Below are positions 35,209-44,690 of a stretch of 64,000 nt of DNA, piece after piece. Under the pieces are notes generated by a model. That model did not search any database and was not told the DNA's origin. It was given only the letters and a program-made list of their open reading frames with translations. Origin of the DNA: an uncultured Lachnospiraceae bacterium (GTDB lineage: Bacteria > Bacillota > Clostridia > Lachnospirales > Lachnospiraceae); assembly GCA_900548905.1 (NCBI GenBank), contig URMK01000037.1:1-64000 (forward strand), read 5' to 3'. A program made the position numbers and the translations under genes. The stretch's first letter is position 1. Every line of letters starts with the position of its first letter.

Positions 35209-37809
35209 ATGAAACTATTAGTGATCGGCGGGGTCGCAGCCGGAACCAAAGTCGCGGCGAAATGCAAGAGAGTGATGCCGGAAGCGGAGGTTACAATCGT
35301 AACCAAAGGCAGGGATATTTCTTATGCGGGCTGCGGTCTGCCCTATTACATTGGGGAAGTAATAGAAGGAAAGGAGCAGCTCATTGTCAATACACCGGCC
35401 AAGTTTTCCGCATTGACAGGGGTTCTCGTGCAGATGGAAAGGGAGGTTACCGGTCTTGACAGCGCGGGGAAAAAGGCGGTGGCCAGGAATCTCCGTACCG
35501 GAGCGGAGGAGATCTATGAATATGATACCTGTGTGATAGCTTCGGGTGCTTCTTCGGTGGTTCCGCCGCTGGAAGGCATCAGGCTGCCGGGGGTATTTAC
35601 CATGCGTACACCGGACGATGCCATAGAAGCAAGGGATTACCTTAAAAGTAACCAGGTAAAAAAAGCGGTGGTTGTTGGCGGAGGTTTTATTGGCCTGGAA
35701 GTAGCCGAAAACCTTCTGGGGCAGGGGATTTCCGTTACGGTAATGGATATGGCGCCGCAGATAATGCCGGGGTTTGACCGGGAAATGGCCGATTATGCCC
35801 GGCGCCATCTGGAGAAAAAAGGAATCCGGGTACTGACCTCTACCAAACTTGAGGGAATCACCGGTGCGCAAAAGGCCGAGGGAGTAAAGACCGATAAAGG
35901 ATTTTTACCGGCAGAGCTGGTGATTTTATCTATCGGTATCCGTCCTAATACGGGCTTCTGTAAAGATGCGGGTGTGGAGATGTTTAAGGGGACTATCCTC
36001 GTAGATGAGAAAATGCGTACCAATCTTCCGGACGTTTATGCGGCAGGAGACTGTGCCATGGTAACGAACCGCATGACCGGTGAACGGCAATGGTCCCCTA
36101 TGGGTTCTTCCGCCAATATGGAGGGACGTACGCTGGCTCTGGCGCTGGGAGGGGAAGCGGTGAGCTATCCCGGTGTACTCGGTACAGGAGTGGTAAAGCT
36201 TCCCGGGCTGAACGGCGGACGTACCGGACTGACCGAGGAGGCGGCAAAAGCGGCCGGATATGATGTGGAAACCGTTCTGGCGGTTACCGACGACAAGGCA
36301 CATTATTATCCCGATTCTTCTTTCTTTGCCACAAAGCTGATTGCGGACAGGAAAAGCCGCCGTCTGCTGGGTATCCAGGTATTGGGGCCTGGCGCGGTGG
36401 ATAAGATGACGGATATCGGTGTGATGGCCGTGACCTTCGGCGGCACGCTGGATCAGATGACCTCCCTGGATTTGGCATATGCGCCGCCGTTTTCCACGGC
36501 GATCCATCCCTTTGTAACGGCAGTGCAGATTCTGCTGAATAAGCTGGACGGCGTGATGGACAGCTTTACGCCTGCAGAATATATGGATGGTGCAGCGGCC
36601 GGGTACCGGGTGATTGATGTGAATCCGGCAGGGCCTACTATTCCCGGGGTTACCTATGTGGATTTGAACAAAGTACAGGGGGAAATGCCGGAACAGGGAT
36701 TCTTTGGAATGGGAAAGGAAGAAAAACTGCTTCTTGTCTGCGCGAAGGGAAAGCGCGCTTACCTTCTGCAGAACAGGCTGAAGTATTATGGCTATACCAA
36801 CACAAAGGTTCTGGAAGGTTCCTCCTTCTTCAATGTGATCCGCACTGGAAGCGCGGCGGGTAAGGTGACGGTATCGCCTGAGGATATCACACGGGTGAAA
36901 GCGCTGGGCTGCCTGCACAACAAGGGTACCAATAATTTCAACGTCCGTGTCATCACCAGAAACGGTAAGGTGACAGCGGAAGAGAACCGGTGTATCGCAG
37001 ATGCCGCCGCTCTTTACGGAAACGGTGACGTGGTGATGACCACCAGGCTCACCATGGAAATCGTGGGAGTTCCTTATGATAAAATAGACGAACTCCGGGA
37101 TTTCCTGGCCGGTGCGGGACTGGAAACCGGAGGGACGGGATCCAAGGTACGCCCTGTGGTTGCCTGCAAGGGTACGACCTGCCAGTACGGTCAGCTGGAT
37201 TCCTATTCGCTTTCCGAAAAAATACATGAACGTTTTTATCACGGCTATTATGAGGTAAAGCTGCCCCATAAGTTCAAAATTGCGGTTGGCGGATGTCCCA
37301 ACAACTGTGTAAAACCGGATTTAAATGATTTTGGTATTGTCGGACAGCGGATTCCCTCTTATAATGTAGATATCTGCCGGGGCTGCGGCAAATGCCAGAT
37401 TGCGGATATCTGTCCTATGGGGGCAGCACAGGTGGTGGACGGCAAGCTGGTAATCGACGGTGAAACGTGTAATAACTGCGGACGCTGTATTGGAAAATGC
37501 CCGTTCCATGCGGCGGATGAAGGGACCTATGGCTACAAGGTTTACATAGGCGGACGCTGGGGAAAGAAAACTGCCCACGGCCAGGCGCTGGACAAAATAT
37601 TTACCAGCGAGGAAGAAGTACTTTCCGTACTGGAAAAAGCGATTCTTCTTTTCCGGGAACAGGGTAATACGGGAGAACGTTTTGCAGATACGGTAAACAG
37701 AATCGGATTTGAAAACGTACAGGAGCAGCTTCTGGGGGATGAGCTTCTTTCCAGAAAAGAGAACATCGTCGGTGCAAAACTGCACCTGAAGGGCGGAGCG
37801 ACCTGTTAA
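35209..37809 (+). CDS. Multidomain NADH oxidoreductase-rhodanese-siroheme sulfite/nitrite reductase-ferredoxin fusion
   Basis: An 866-residue fusion. Residues 1-450 are a CoA-disulfide reductase/NADH oxidase-like FAD domain (VIGGVAAGTKVAAK; redox Cys42 in GCGLPYY). About 455-545 is a rhodanese domain with the loop CAKGKR. About 550-720 is a sulfite/nitrite reductase half with the siroheme-[4Fe-4S] ligands Cys653, Cys658, Cys696 and Cys700 (Cx4C and Cx3C). Two ferredoxin clusters are inserted (CRGCGKCQIADIC and CNNCGRCIGKC). Electrons would flow from NADH through FAD and ferredoxin to siroheme, reducing sulfite, nitrite or sulfur handed over on the rhodanese Cys. The genes downstream make siroheme. 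The exact substrate is open. Confidence 0.85.
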   Translation: MKLLVIGGVAAGTKVAAKCKRVMPEAEVTIVTKGRDISYAGCGLPYYIGEVIEGKEQLIVNTPAKFSALTGVLVQMEREVTGLDSAGKKAVARNLRTGAEEIYEYDTCVIASGASSVVPPLEGIRLPGVFTMRTPDDAIEARDYLKSNQVKKAVVVGGGFIGLEVAENLLGQGISVTVMDMAPQIMPGFDREMADYARRHLEKKGIRVLTSTKLEGITGAQKAEGVKTDKGFLPAELVILSIGIRPNTGFCKDAGVEMFKGTILVDEKMRTNLPDVYAAGDCAMVTNRMTGERQWSPMGSSANMEGRTLALALGGEAVSYPGVLGTGVVKLPGLNGGRTGLTEEAAKAAGYDVETVLAVTDDKAHYYPDSSFFATKLIADRKSRRLLGIQVLGPGAVDKMTDIGVMAVTFGGTLDQMTSLDLAYAPPFSTAIHPFVTAVQILLNKLDGVMDSFTPAEYMDGAAAGYRVIDVNPAGPTIPGVTYVDLNKVQGEMPEQGFFGMGKEEKLLLVCAKGKRAYLLQNRLKYYGYTNTKVLEGSSFFNVIRTGSAAGKVTVSPEDITRVKALGCLHNKGTNNFNVRVITRNGKVTAEENRCIADAAALYGNGDVVMTTRLTMEIVGVPYDKIDELRDFLAGAGLETGGTGSKVRPVVACKGTTCQYGQLDSYSLSEKIHERFYHGYYEVKLPHKFKIAVGGCPNNCVKPDLNDFGIVGQRIPSYNVDICRGCGKCQIADICPMGAAQVVDGKLVIDGETCNNCGRCIGKCPFHAADEGTYGYKVYIGGRWGKKTAHGQALDKIFTSEEEVLSVLEKAILLFREQGNTGERFADTVNRIGFENVQEQLLGDELLSRKENIVGAKLHLKGGATC

Positions 37810-37917
37810 ATAAGAAGCCGGAGGGTATTCTTTCATTGCCGCAGGCCGTTTGAAAATGGCTTTTTACCAATGACTGTGAACATATCAAAACAGTGATAAT
37901 AAGAGAAAAGGCAGCTG

Positions 37918-37953
37918 CCAGGGTCAAGCCAACTTCAGGTTGCTTGACCTTGG
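37918..37953 (+). promoter_or_regulatory. Long stable hairpin in the hemA leader
   Basis: CCAGGGTCAAGC and AAC pair with GTT and GCTTGACCTTGG around a TTCAG loop, with a single bulged C at 37930; this gives a stem of about 15 pairs. No T-run follows. It sits between the fusion gene and hemA and could set the ratio of enzyme to cofactor synthesis by attenuation, processing or mRNA stability. Confidence 0.55.
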
Positions 37954-37988
37954 TTCATGTGCTGTTTGTGAGGTATAACGGAGGAAAG

Positions 37989-39128
37989 ATGGAATGTATT
38001 AGCATCAGCTTCAAATCCGCACCGGAGGATGTGCGAAAATGTTTTGTTTTTTCCGAAGAGGAAAAAAAGAAAATCCTGGAGCGGGCAGGGCAGGCGGTGG
38101 TGCTGAACACCTGCAACCGGACGGAGATCTACGCGGCGGGGGAAGAAACCTGCTTTAACCTGCTGGAGAAGCTGCTGGCGGAGAAGGCGGGGATGGAAGA
38201 GACGCAGCTGCGCCGGATATCCAGACGGTTTCAGGGGAAAAAAGCGCTGGAGCATTTATACCGGGTTACCTGCGGCATGGATTCCATGGTCCTGGGGGAG
38301 GATGAGATCCTGGGGCAGATGCGTCAAGCCTATTTATTTTCCTGTAAGGAAAGCAAACCCGGCTATGAGTTGAATACGGCTTTCCAGGGCGCCCTGGCCT
38401 GTGCAAAAAAGATTAAGACGGAAACGGAGATTTCCAAATCTTCCGTATCCATAGCCACGCTGGTTTCCAATGAGGTTTTTAAGGCCGAAAACAGGCTCAC
38501 CTGGGGAGAAAACAGCGGGGAAGAGCGTAAATTACAGGTGCTTCTCATTGGCGGAAGCGGAAAAATGGGAAGTATTATCCTCAAGAACCTGCTGGAGCAT
38601 GGAAGCATCCATGTTCTGGCAACGAAAAGGAACCATGCGGTGGCCGGACAATCCAGAGGGACGCTGACTGTGGTGGATTATGCAGAGCGTTATGAGTACC
38701 TGGAGCAGGCCGATGTGATCATATCCGCTACGGAGAGCCCTCATTATACCCTGACGGCAGGAGAGGCGGCCGGGTATCTGAAGGATGGAAGGGAACGTCT
38801 TTTTATAGATATTGCGGTGCCGGCGGATATGGATAAGGAGATCGGTGCCCTTCCCGGCTGCCGGGTGATATCCATAGACGATTTCGAACGGCTGGCAAGC
38901 AGGAACAATATCCGCAAGCAGCAGGCCATCCTGGATGCCGGTGAGCTGCTGGCAAAGGAACTGGATACCTTGTATAAAACCCTGGCTTTTCATGAAGCAG
39001 CCGGGATGCTCGATATCTGGAAGCAAAGATTTACCGGCTGCGGCCCGGATAAAATCCTGTTTTTCTTAAGAGACAGACTGGATGCCGCTTCCTTTGAAGC
39101 TGTTCTCAAGGCTTTAGGGGAAATGTGA
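37989..39128 (+). CDS. hemA: Glutamyl-tRNA reductase
   Basis: A 379-residue enzyme that reduces glutamyl-tRNA to glutamate-1-semialdehyde with NADPH, the first step of tetrapyrrole synthesis. The catalytic Cys42 lies in LNTCNRTEIY. GMDSMVLGEDEILGQ and IGGSGKMGS (NADPH loop) are present. It is somewhat shorter than enterobacterial HemA because the C-terminal dimerisation region is reduced. GGAGG six bases before the ATG at 37989 fixes the start. It is the first of six tetrapyrrole genes. Confidence 0.95.
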   Translation: MECISISFKSAPEDVRKCFVFSEEEKKKILERAGQAVVLNTCNRTEIYAAGEETCFNLLEKLLAEKAGMEETQLRRISRRFQGKKALEHLYRVTCGMDSMVLGEDEILGQMRQAYLFSCKESKPGYELNTAFQGALACAKKIKTETEISKSSVSIATLVSNEVFKAENRLTWGENSGEERKLQVLLIGGSGKMGSIILKNLLEHGSIHVLATKRNHAVAGQSRGTLTVVDYAERYEYLEQADVIISATESPHYTLTAGEAAGYLKDGRERLFIDIAVPADMDKEIGALPGCRVISIDDFERLASRNNIRKQQAILDAGELLAKELDTLYKTLAFHEAAGMLDIWKQRFTGCGPDKILFFLRDRLDAASFEAVLKALGEM

Positions 39129-39208
39129 CGGGCAGTCATACACAGGAGATAAATACCCCGCAGCGGGCCGGCATATGAGGCGGCGTTTTTGCGGACAGGG
39201 AGGAAACC

Positions 39209-39835
39209 ATGGGATATTTTCCGTTTTTTATGGATATCGGGGGGAAAAAGGGAGTGATACTCGGCGGCGGGCGGGTGGCTGCCAGAAAGGTGGAAAAGCT
39301 GCTTCCTTTCGGGTCTGTCCTGACTTGTATTGCACCGTCTATAGAGGAAGAAATCCGGGAGCTGTCCCGTTCGGACAAGAAGCTTACCCTGGTGTACCGA
39401 GAAGCCTGTGAGGAAGATCTGGCCGGCGCCTGCTTCGTAATCGCAGCTACGGATAAGGAAGAGGTAAACGCCTGGGCGGCCGGATGGTGCAGGGAGCGGA
39501 ACATACCGGTAAATGTGGTGGATGACCGGGAAAAATGCGGCTTTTTTTTCCCCGCGTTAATTCAGGAAGGGCCGCTGACCATCGGAATATCTACGGATGG
39601 GAAAAGTCCGGCGGCCGCATCCTATGTAAGAAAAACGGTAGAACAGGAATTGCCGGAGGGTCTGGGGAATACCATAGAAATATTAGGAAGGTTACGGGAA
39701 GTTGTCCGTAAGATGCTGCCGGGTCAGAAAGAACGGGCGGCATGTCTGGAGCGCCTGTTTCTCTACTGCAGGGAACGGGATTTCCGGGTCGGGGAGAAGG
39801 AGCTGGAGGAATATCTGACAGGAGAGGGAGAGTAA
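39209..39835 (+). CDS. Precorrin-2 dehydrogenase / sirohydrochlorin ferrochelatase-like
   Basis: A 208-residue protein equivalent to the N-terminal part of CysG or to yeast Met8/SirC. FPFFMDIGGKKGVILGGGRVA is the NAD-binding start, and NVVDDREKCGFFFPA and TIGISTDGKSPAAA are further family blocks. It oxidises precorrin-2 to sirohydrochlorin and may insert iron. No separate ferrochelatase gene is seen in the operon, so this protein may do both steps. GGGAGG precedes the start, and its stop overlaps the hemC start (TAATG). Confidence 0.88.
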   Translation: MGYFPFFMDIGGKKGVILGGGRVAARKVEKLLPFGSVLTCIAPSIEEEIRELSRSDKKLTLVYREACEEDLAGACFVIAATDKEEVNAWAAGWCRERNIPVNVVDDREKCGFFFPALIQEGPLTIGISTDGKSPAAASYVRKTVEQELPEGLGNTIEILGRLREVVRKMLPGQKERAACLERLFLYCRERDFRVGEKELEEYLTGEGE

Positions 39836-40758
39836 TGACTGAGATCAGAATCGGTACGAGAGGAAGCCGGCTGGCGCTGGTACAGACCGGCATGGTGGCA
39901 CAGGCCCTGCGTGCCTGCCTGCCGGATGTACAGATTGAAACGGTAATTATCAAAACAAAAGGAGATAAAATCCTGGATAAACCGTTGGGAGACATCGGGG
40001 ATAAAGGTTTGTTTGTATCGGAACTGGAGACCGCTCTTCTGGAAAGGAAAGTGGATCTGGCGGTGCACAGCGCCAAGGATCTGCCTATGAGCCTGGCGGA
40101 GGGACTGGACATTCTGGCTGTGCCGGAAAGGGCGGATGCCCGGGATGTGCTGGTGCAGGTGAGAAAGAAGGATTCGGATCCGGAAGGTGCGCAAGAAGGC
40201 TTTGCCAGCCTCCCTGCCAATCCGGTTATCGGGACGGGAAGCAAGCGCAGGGAGTTATATGTAAAGGAGCTTTGTCCGGGCGCACAGGTGAAGCTGATCC
40301 GGGGCAATGTGGAAACCAGGCTTTCCAGGCTGGAAGAAGGACTGTATGACGGGATTATTCTTGCCAAGGCCGGACTGGACCGGCTGGGGATCCTGGAGAG
40401 GGAAAAGGGACGTTTTCACTTTACGCCGCTGGAGCCGTCCCTTTTTCTGCCGGCGGCCTGTCAGGGAATTATAGCCGTGGAGGGCCGTAAGGACTGGGAG
40501 TACATAGATGAGATCTCCCGGATCAGCCACAGAGAGAGCCTGCTTTCCTTTGAGGCGGAGAGGCGTGTGCTGGAGGCTCTGCAGGCAGACTGCAGCCAGC
40601 CCGCTGCGGCATACAGTGTGATTGAAAAAACGAAAGAAACGGAAAAACTCCGGCTGACGGTGATGTACGGAGGCTGTCAGGTAAAAGGAGAATGGGGAGT
40701 GAAGGAGCGGTATGCCCTGGCAGACGCCCTTTCCTCACAAGTGCGGAGAGAACCCTGA
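39835..40758 (+). CDS. hemC: Hydroxymethylbilane synthase (porphobilinogen deaminase)
   Basis: A 307-residue enzyme that joins four porphobilinogens. IRIGTRGSRLALVQT at the N-terminus, VHSAKDLPM and LPAACQGIIAVE are diagnostic. The cofactor Cys is expected in LQADCSQPAAA, where many species have GGC. GGAGAGGGAG precedes the ATG at 39835, which shares a base with the upstream stop. The stop likewise overlaps the next ATG (TGATG), giving tight coupling. Confidence 0.95.
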   Translation: MTEIRIGTRGSRLALVQTGMVAQALRACLPDVQIETVIIKTKGDKILDKPLGDIGDKGLFVSELETALLERKVDLAVHSAKDLPMSLAEGLDILAVPERADARDVLVQVRKKDSDPEGAQEGFASLPANPVIGTGSKRRELYVKELCPGAQVKLIRGNVETRLSRLEEGLYDGIILAKAGLDRLGILEREKGRFHFTPLEPSLFLPAACQGIIAVEGRKDWEYIDEISRISHRESLLSFEAERRVLEALQADCSQPAAAYSVIEKTKETEKLRLTVMYGGCQVKGEWGVKERYALADALSSQVRREP

Positions 40759-42398
40759 TGGAGAAGAAAAAAGGAAATGTATATCTGGTAGGTGCAGGCT
40801 GCGGGGGAGCGGATCTGATAACGGTCAAAGGCCTTGCACTTCTGCGCCGGTGTGAGGTGGTACTATATGACAGCCTTGCGGCAAAGGAGTTGCTGGATCA
40901 GGTTCCTCCGGCCTGTGAAAAAATCAATGTGGGGAAGCGTTATGCCGGAAAAGCAATGCCCCAGGAGGAAATCAACCGGCTTTTGGTGGAAAAAGCCAAC
41001 GAGGGAAAAAATGTGGTACGCCTGAAAGGCGGGGATCCTTACGTATTCGGAAGAGGCGGCGAAGAGATGCTGGTGCTGCAGGAGGAGGGGATCCCATGTG
41101 AAGAAATCCCGGGCATCACTTCCGCCATTGCGGCGCCGGCCTCCGCCGGGATTCCGGTCACCCACAGGCAGTGCAGCAGAATGGTCACGATTCTCACGGC
41201 ATCTTCCATTTCCGGGCAAGGAAAGCAGGAGTCACTCACCCCGGTGGATTATAAGGCGCTGGCGGCGCTTCAGGGCACGTTGGTAGTGCTGATGGGCATG
41301 CATCATCTAAGGGACCTTGCGGGCAGATTGATAGATGCCGGGAAAAACGGGGATACACCCGCTGCGGTTATCATGGATGGCGCGACCGACAAGCAGCGCA
41401 GTGTCCGTGCCACCCTGGCCACTCTGGCGGATGCTGTGGAGGAAGCCGGCCTGAAGCCGCCCGCCGTTATTGTTATCGGGGAGGTGGCCGCCCTTTGCCT
41501 TACAAGAACCTTCATGCCCGGTCCGCCGGGCAACACCATGCATGAAAGCAGCCGGGCCGAATGGCCATCAAGACTGTGGAAGCGGAGCTTTCACAGTAGC
41601 AGGGAAACGCAGGGGAGTTTGTCCGGTCTGCGCATAGCAGTGACCGGGACGGAAGGGTTTTCTTCCCGGCTTGCAGAAAAGCTGGAGAAACTGGGAGCGC
41701 AGGTCATAGACTGCAGCTTCCTGCGGGCGGATCCCACGCAGGAGAGCCTTCCGGAGATGAAAGGATATTCCTGGCTTTGCTTTACCAGCCCAAATGGCGT
41801 GGATCATTTTTTCCATAAAATGCGGGAGGAAAAAAGGGATCTCCGTACCCTTATGGGTATGCGTATGGCAGTGATCGGCCCGGGGACGAAGAGCCGTCTG
41901 GCGGATTATGGTTTTTATGCGGATCTCATGCCTTTGGTTTATGATGCGGATCATTTGGGAATGGAACTTGCGGAAAGTACGGAAAAAACAGATAACATCC
42001 TGCTGTGCAGAGCGAAAAAAGGAAGCCCCTCTCTGCCAGGGCGGTTGGAACAGGCGGGGATTCCTTATACGGATTTCCCCCTGTATGAGCTGGAGGCCGA
42101 CAGGGATAAACGCCGGGAAGCGGTTACAAATGCCATGGAAGCGGATTATCTTCTGTTTGGGAGCGCTTCCGGTGTGGATACCTTTTGGGAAGGACTTCTG
42201 GAAGAAAAGGCGGAACTGCCGGCGCATGTCAGGCTGGCCTGTATCGGAGAACAATGTGCGGGGAAGCTTCGGGAAATCCAAAAACGGAATTCCCTTTCCG
42301 GCGATATCCTTGTGGCGGAGGAGTTCACCACGGAGGGCCTGATAAGGTGCGTGGCAGACAGGGCGAATGGCCATCAATGCAGTGGAAGCGAAGCTTAA
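40758..42398 (+). CDS. Fused uroporphyrinogen-III C-methyltransferase and uroporphyrinogen-III synthase
   Basis: A 546-residue fusion. Residues about 5-245 are the SAM-dependent CobA/SirA methylase (VYLVGAGCGGADLITVKG, RLKGGDPYVFGRGGEE, EEIPGITSAIAAPA), which makes precorrin-2. Residues about 290-540 are HemD (LRIAVTGTEGF, WLCFTSPNGVDHFF, LLFGSASGVDTFW), which closes the tetrapyrrole ring. The cobA-hemD fusion is common in clostridia. With the precorrin-2 dehydrogenase gene it points to siroheme or cobalamin rather than protoheme as the product. Confidence 0.94.
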   Translation: MEKKKGNVYLVGAGCGGADLITVKGLALLRRCEVVLYDSLAAKELLDQVPPACEKINVGKRYAGKAMPQEEINRLLVEKANEGKNVVRLKGGDPYVFGRGGEEMLVLQEEGIPCEEIPGITSAIAAPASAGIPVTHRQCSRMVTILTASSISGQGKQESLTPVDYKALAALQGTLVVLMGMHHLRDLAGRLIDAGKNGDTPAAVIMDGATDKQRSVRATLATLADAVEEAGLKPPAVIVIGEVAALCLTRTFMPGPPGNTMHESSRAEWPSRLWKRSFHSSRETQGSLSGLRIAVTGTEGFSSRLAEKLEKLGAQVIDCSFLRADPTQESLPEMKGYSWLCFTSPNGVDHFFHKMREEKRDLRTLMGMRMAVIGPGTKSRLADYGFYADLMPLVYDADHLGMELAESTEKTDNILLCRAKKGSPSLPGRLEQAGIPYTDFPLYELEADRDKRREAVTNAMEADYLLFGSASGVDTFWEGLLEEKAELPAHVRLACIGEQCAGKLREIQKRNSLSGDILVAEEFTTEGLIRCVADRANGHQCSGSEA

Positions 42399-42416
42399 CA
42401 GGAAAAGGAGAGCAGG

Positions 42417-43376
42417 ATGCAAAGATTCAGACGACTTCGGAAAAATGAAACAATCCGTTCTATGATGCGGGAAACAAGGCTGCATCCTTCGGATTTTATC
42501 TACCCCATATTTGTAATGGAGGGAGATAACATAAAAAATCCGGTGGCCTCCATGCCGGGAATTTACCAGTACTCGATTGACCGGCTGGGCGAAATTATGG
42601 AGGAAGTGAAGAACAGCGGTATCTCCGGTGTGCTTTTGTTCGGTATTCCCGCATGCAAGGACGAGCTGGGAACCCAGGCTTATGCCAGGGACGGGATTAC
42701 CCAGAGGGCGGTTGCTTATATTAAGGAAAAGTATCCGGATATTTATTGTATCGTGGATGTGTGCCTTTGTGAATATACCTCTCACGGACACTGCGGTGTG
42801 GTGAAGGACGGCAGGATACTGAATGATGAGACACTCCCGCTGCTTGCAAAGATGTCGGTCAGCCTGGCGGAAGCCGGAGCGGATATGATCGCCCCTTCCG
42901 ATATGATGGACGGACGGGTGGCGGCTATCAGGGAAGCGCTCGATCAGAACGGATTTACAGACATTCCCATTATGGCCTACAGCGCGAAATTCGCCTCCGC
43001 CTATTATGGACCGTTCCGTGATGCCGCGCATTCTGCGCCGGGCTTCGGGGACAGGAAGAGTTATCAGATGGATTTTGCCAACGGGCAGGAAGCCCTTCGG
43101 GAGATATATTCCGATATCCAGGAAGGCGCCGATGTGGTTATGGTGAAACCGGGGCTGGCCTATCTGGATGTGCTGAAGGAAGCGGCTATGACGGTGAGTC
43201 TTCCTCTGGCGGTTTATAATGTGAGCGGCGAATATTCCATGGTAAAGGCGGCTGCGGAAAACGGCTGGATTGACGAGAGACGGATCGTTACGGAAAACCT
43301 GACGGCAATGAAACGGGCCGGGGCCAAGATTATCATCACGTACCATGCGCTGGATATGGCAAAATGGCTGGCTTAG
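42417..43376 (+). CDS. hemB: Delta-aminolevulinic acid dehydratase (porphobilinogen synthase)
   Basis: A 319-residue enzyme that condenses two aminolevulinates to porphobilinogen. IYPIFVMEGDNIKNPV, the metal region CIVDVCLCEYTSHGHCG (zinc-type Cys set), SAKFASAYYGPFRDAA with a catalytic Lys and MVKPGLAYLDV with the Schiff-base Lys are all present. AAGGAGAG precedes the start. It lies between cobA-hemD and hemL in pathway-related order. Confidence 0.96.
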   Translation: MQRFRRLRKNETIRSMMRETRLHPSDFIYPIFVMEGDNIKNPVASMPGIYQYSIDRLGEIMEEVKNSGISGVLLFGIPACKDELGTQAYARDGITQRAVAYIKEKYPDIYCIVDVCLCEYTSHGHCGVVKDGRILNDETLPLLAKMSVSLAEAGADMIAPSDMMDGRVAAIREALDQNGFTDIPIMAYSAKFASAYYGPFRDAAHSAPGFGDRKSYQMDFANGQEALREIYSDIQEGADVVMVKPGLAYLDVLKEAAMTVSLPLAVYNVSGEYSMVKAAAENGWIDERRIVTENLTAMKRAGAKIIITYHALDMAKWLA

Positions 43377-43415
43377 GAACGGTTACGTTCCTTGATAGAA
43401 AGGCAGGAAAAAGCA

Positions 43416-44690
43416 TTGACAAAATCGGAAGAATTATTTGAACGCGCCGGAAAGCTGATGCCCGGCGGGGTGAACAGCCCGGTAAGGGCGTTCCGGGCCG
43501 TGGGGAGAACCCCCTTTTTTGTGGAAAGGGCAAAAGGTGCCTATCTCTTCGATGCGGACGGCAGCCGGTATCTGGATTATGTATGTTCCTGGGGCCCCGG
43601 AATCCTGGGCCATGCGGTGCCTTCTGTGATAGAAGCGGTACAGAAGGCCTGTGAGAACGGCCTGACCTTCGGTGCCCCCACGGAAAAAGAGGTGGAGCTT
43701 GCGCAGCTTATACAGTCCTGTGTGCCGTCTATGGAAATGATGCGTCTTGTCAACTCCGGCACAGAGGCCGTGATGAGCGCAGTCCGCGCAGCCAGAGGCT
43801 TTACCGGACGTGAAAAAATCATCAAGTTCACCGGCTGTTATCACGGCCATTCCGACGGACTTCTGGTTAAAGCCGGTTCCGGCCTGATGACCGGTTCCGT
43901 GCCAGACAGTGCCGGCGTGCCCGCAGGCTATGCGGCGGCGACTCTTCTGGCAGAATATAACGATATAGCTTCGGTACGCAGGCTGCTGGAAGAAAATAAA
44001 GAGCAGGTAGCCTGTATCGTGGTGGAACCGGTGGCTGCCAATATGGGCGTGGTCCCCCCGGAAGAAGGCTTTCTTGCTTCCCTGCGCGAAGCCGCGGACG
44101 CAAATGGCGCCCTGCTTATTTTCGATGAGGTTATCACCGGCTTCCGGTTGGGGCTTAGCGGTGCGCAGGGGTATTATGGTGTGACACCTGATCTTTCCAC
44201 CTTTGGAAAGATTGTGGGAGGCGGGATGCCCCTTGCGGCCTACGGCGGACGCCGGGATATCATGTCCTGTGTGGCTCCCTGCGGAGCCGTTTACCAGGCC
44301 GGGACCCTGTCCGGAAACCCTGTAGCTGTGACAGCGGGGACGGAAATGCTGAAGCTGCTCATTGCCCATCAGGAAATATATGAACAGATCGATCAATCGG
44401 CAGCCCGTCTGGAAGCAGCCTACCGGGAAATTGGCCTTACGGTGAACCGGGTGGGTTCCCTTCTTTCTCCTTTCTTTACCGGGGAAAAAGTACGGGATTA
44501 CCGCAGCGTTATGACGGCGGATACCGGTGCGTTTGCCCGGTATTTCGGGTGGATGCTGGAAAAGGGTGTCTATGTGGCTCCTTCCCAGTTCGAGGCTATG
44601 TTTGTTTCGGCAGCCCATACAGAAGAAATGATCGGGATGACCTGTGATTTGATCCGGGAATATGGGAAAAGTCACGCTATCCTTTTATAG
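43416..44690 (+). CDS. hemL: Glutamate-1-semialdehyde 2,1-aminomutase
   Basis: A 424-residue PLP enzyme that isomerises glutamate-1-semialdehyde to aminolevulinate. LMPGGVNSPVRAF, FTGCYHGHSDGLLVKAGSG, and FGKIVGGGMP with the PLP Lys mark it clearly. I chose the TTG at 43416 because AGGA lies seven bases before it and the protein then begins MTKSEELFERA as in other species; a TTG at 43392 is possible. It closes the operon and overlaps the convergent permease gene by 14 bases. Confidence 0.94.
   Translation: MTKSEELFERAGKLMPGGVNSPVRAFRAVGRTPFFVERAKGAYLFDADGSRYLDYVCSWGPGILGHAVPSVIEAVQKACENGLTFGAPTEKEVELAQLIQSCVPSMEMMRLVNSGTEAVMSAVRAARGFTGREKIIKFTGCYHGHSDGLLVKAGSGLMTGSVPDSAGVPAGYAAATLLAEYNDIASVRRLLEENKEQVACIVVEPVAANMGVVPPEEGFLASLREAADANGALLIFDEVITGFRLGLSGAQGYYGVTPDLSTFGKIVGGGMPLAAYGGRRDIMSCVAPCGAVYQAGTLSGNPVAVTAGTEMLKLLIAHQEIYEQIDQSAARLEAAYREIGLTVNRVGSLLSPFFTGEKVRDYRSVMTADTGAFARYFGWMLEKGVYVAPSQFEAMFVSAAHTEEMIGMTCDLIREYGKSHAILL

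Noticed and set aside
35926..37269. Minus-strand frame of 447 codons opposite the siroheme reductase fusion
   Set aside because: The plus-strand protein is strongly supported by several domains; the antisense frame has none.
41568..43346. Open frame of 592 codons on the minus strand across cobA-hemD and hemB
   Set aside because: It lies opposite two certain genes, has no family features and an odd composition rich in His, Arg and Pro; it is a shadow of GC-rich coding DNA.
43434..44675. Minus-strand frame of 413 codons opposite hemL
   Set aside because: Antisense to a certain gene, with shadow-like composition and no recognisable domain.
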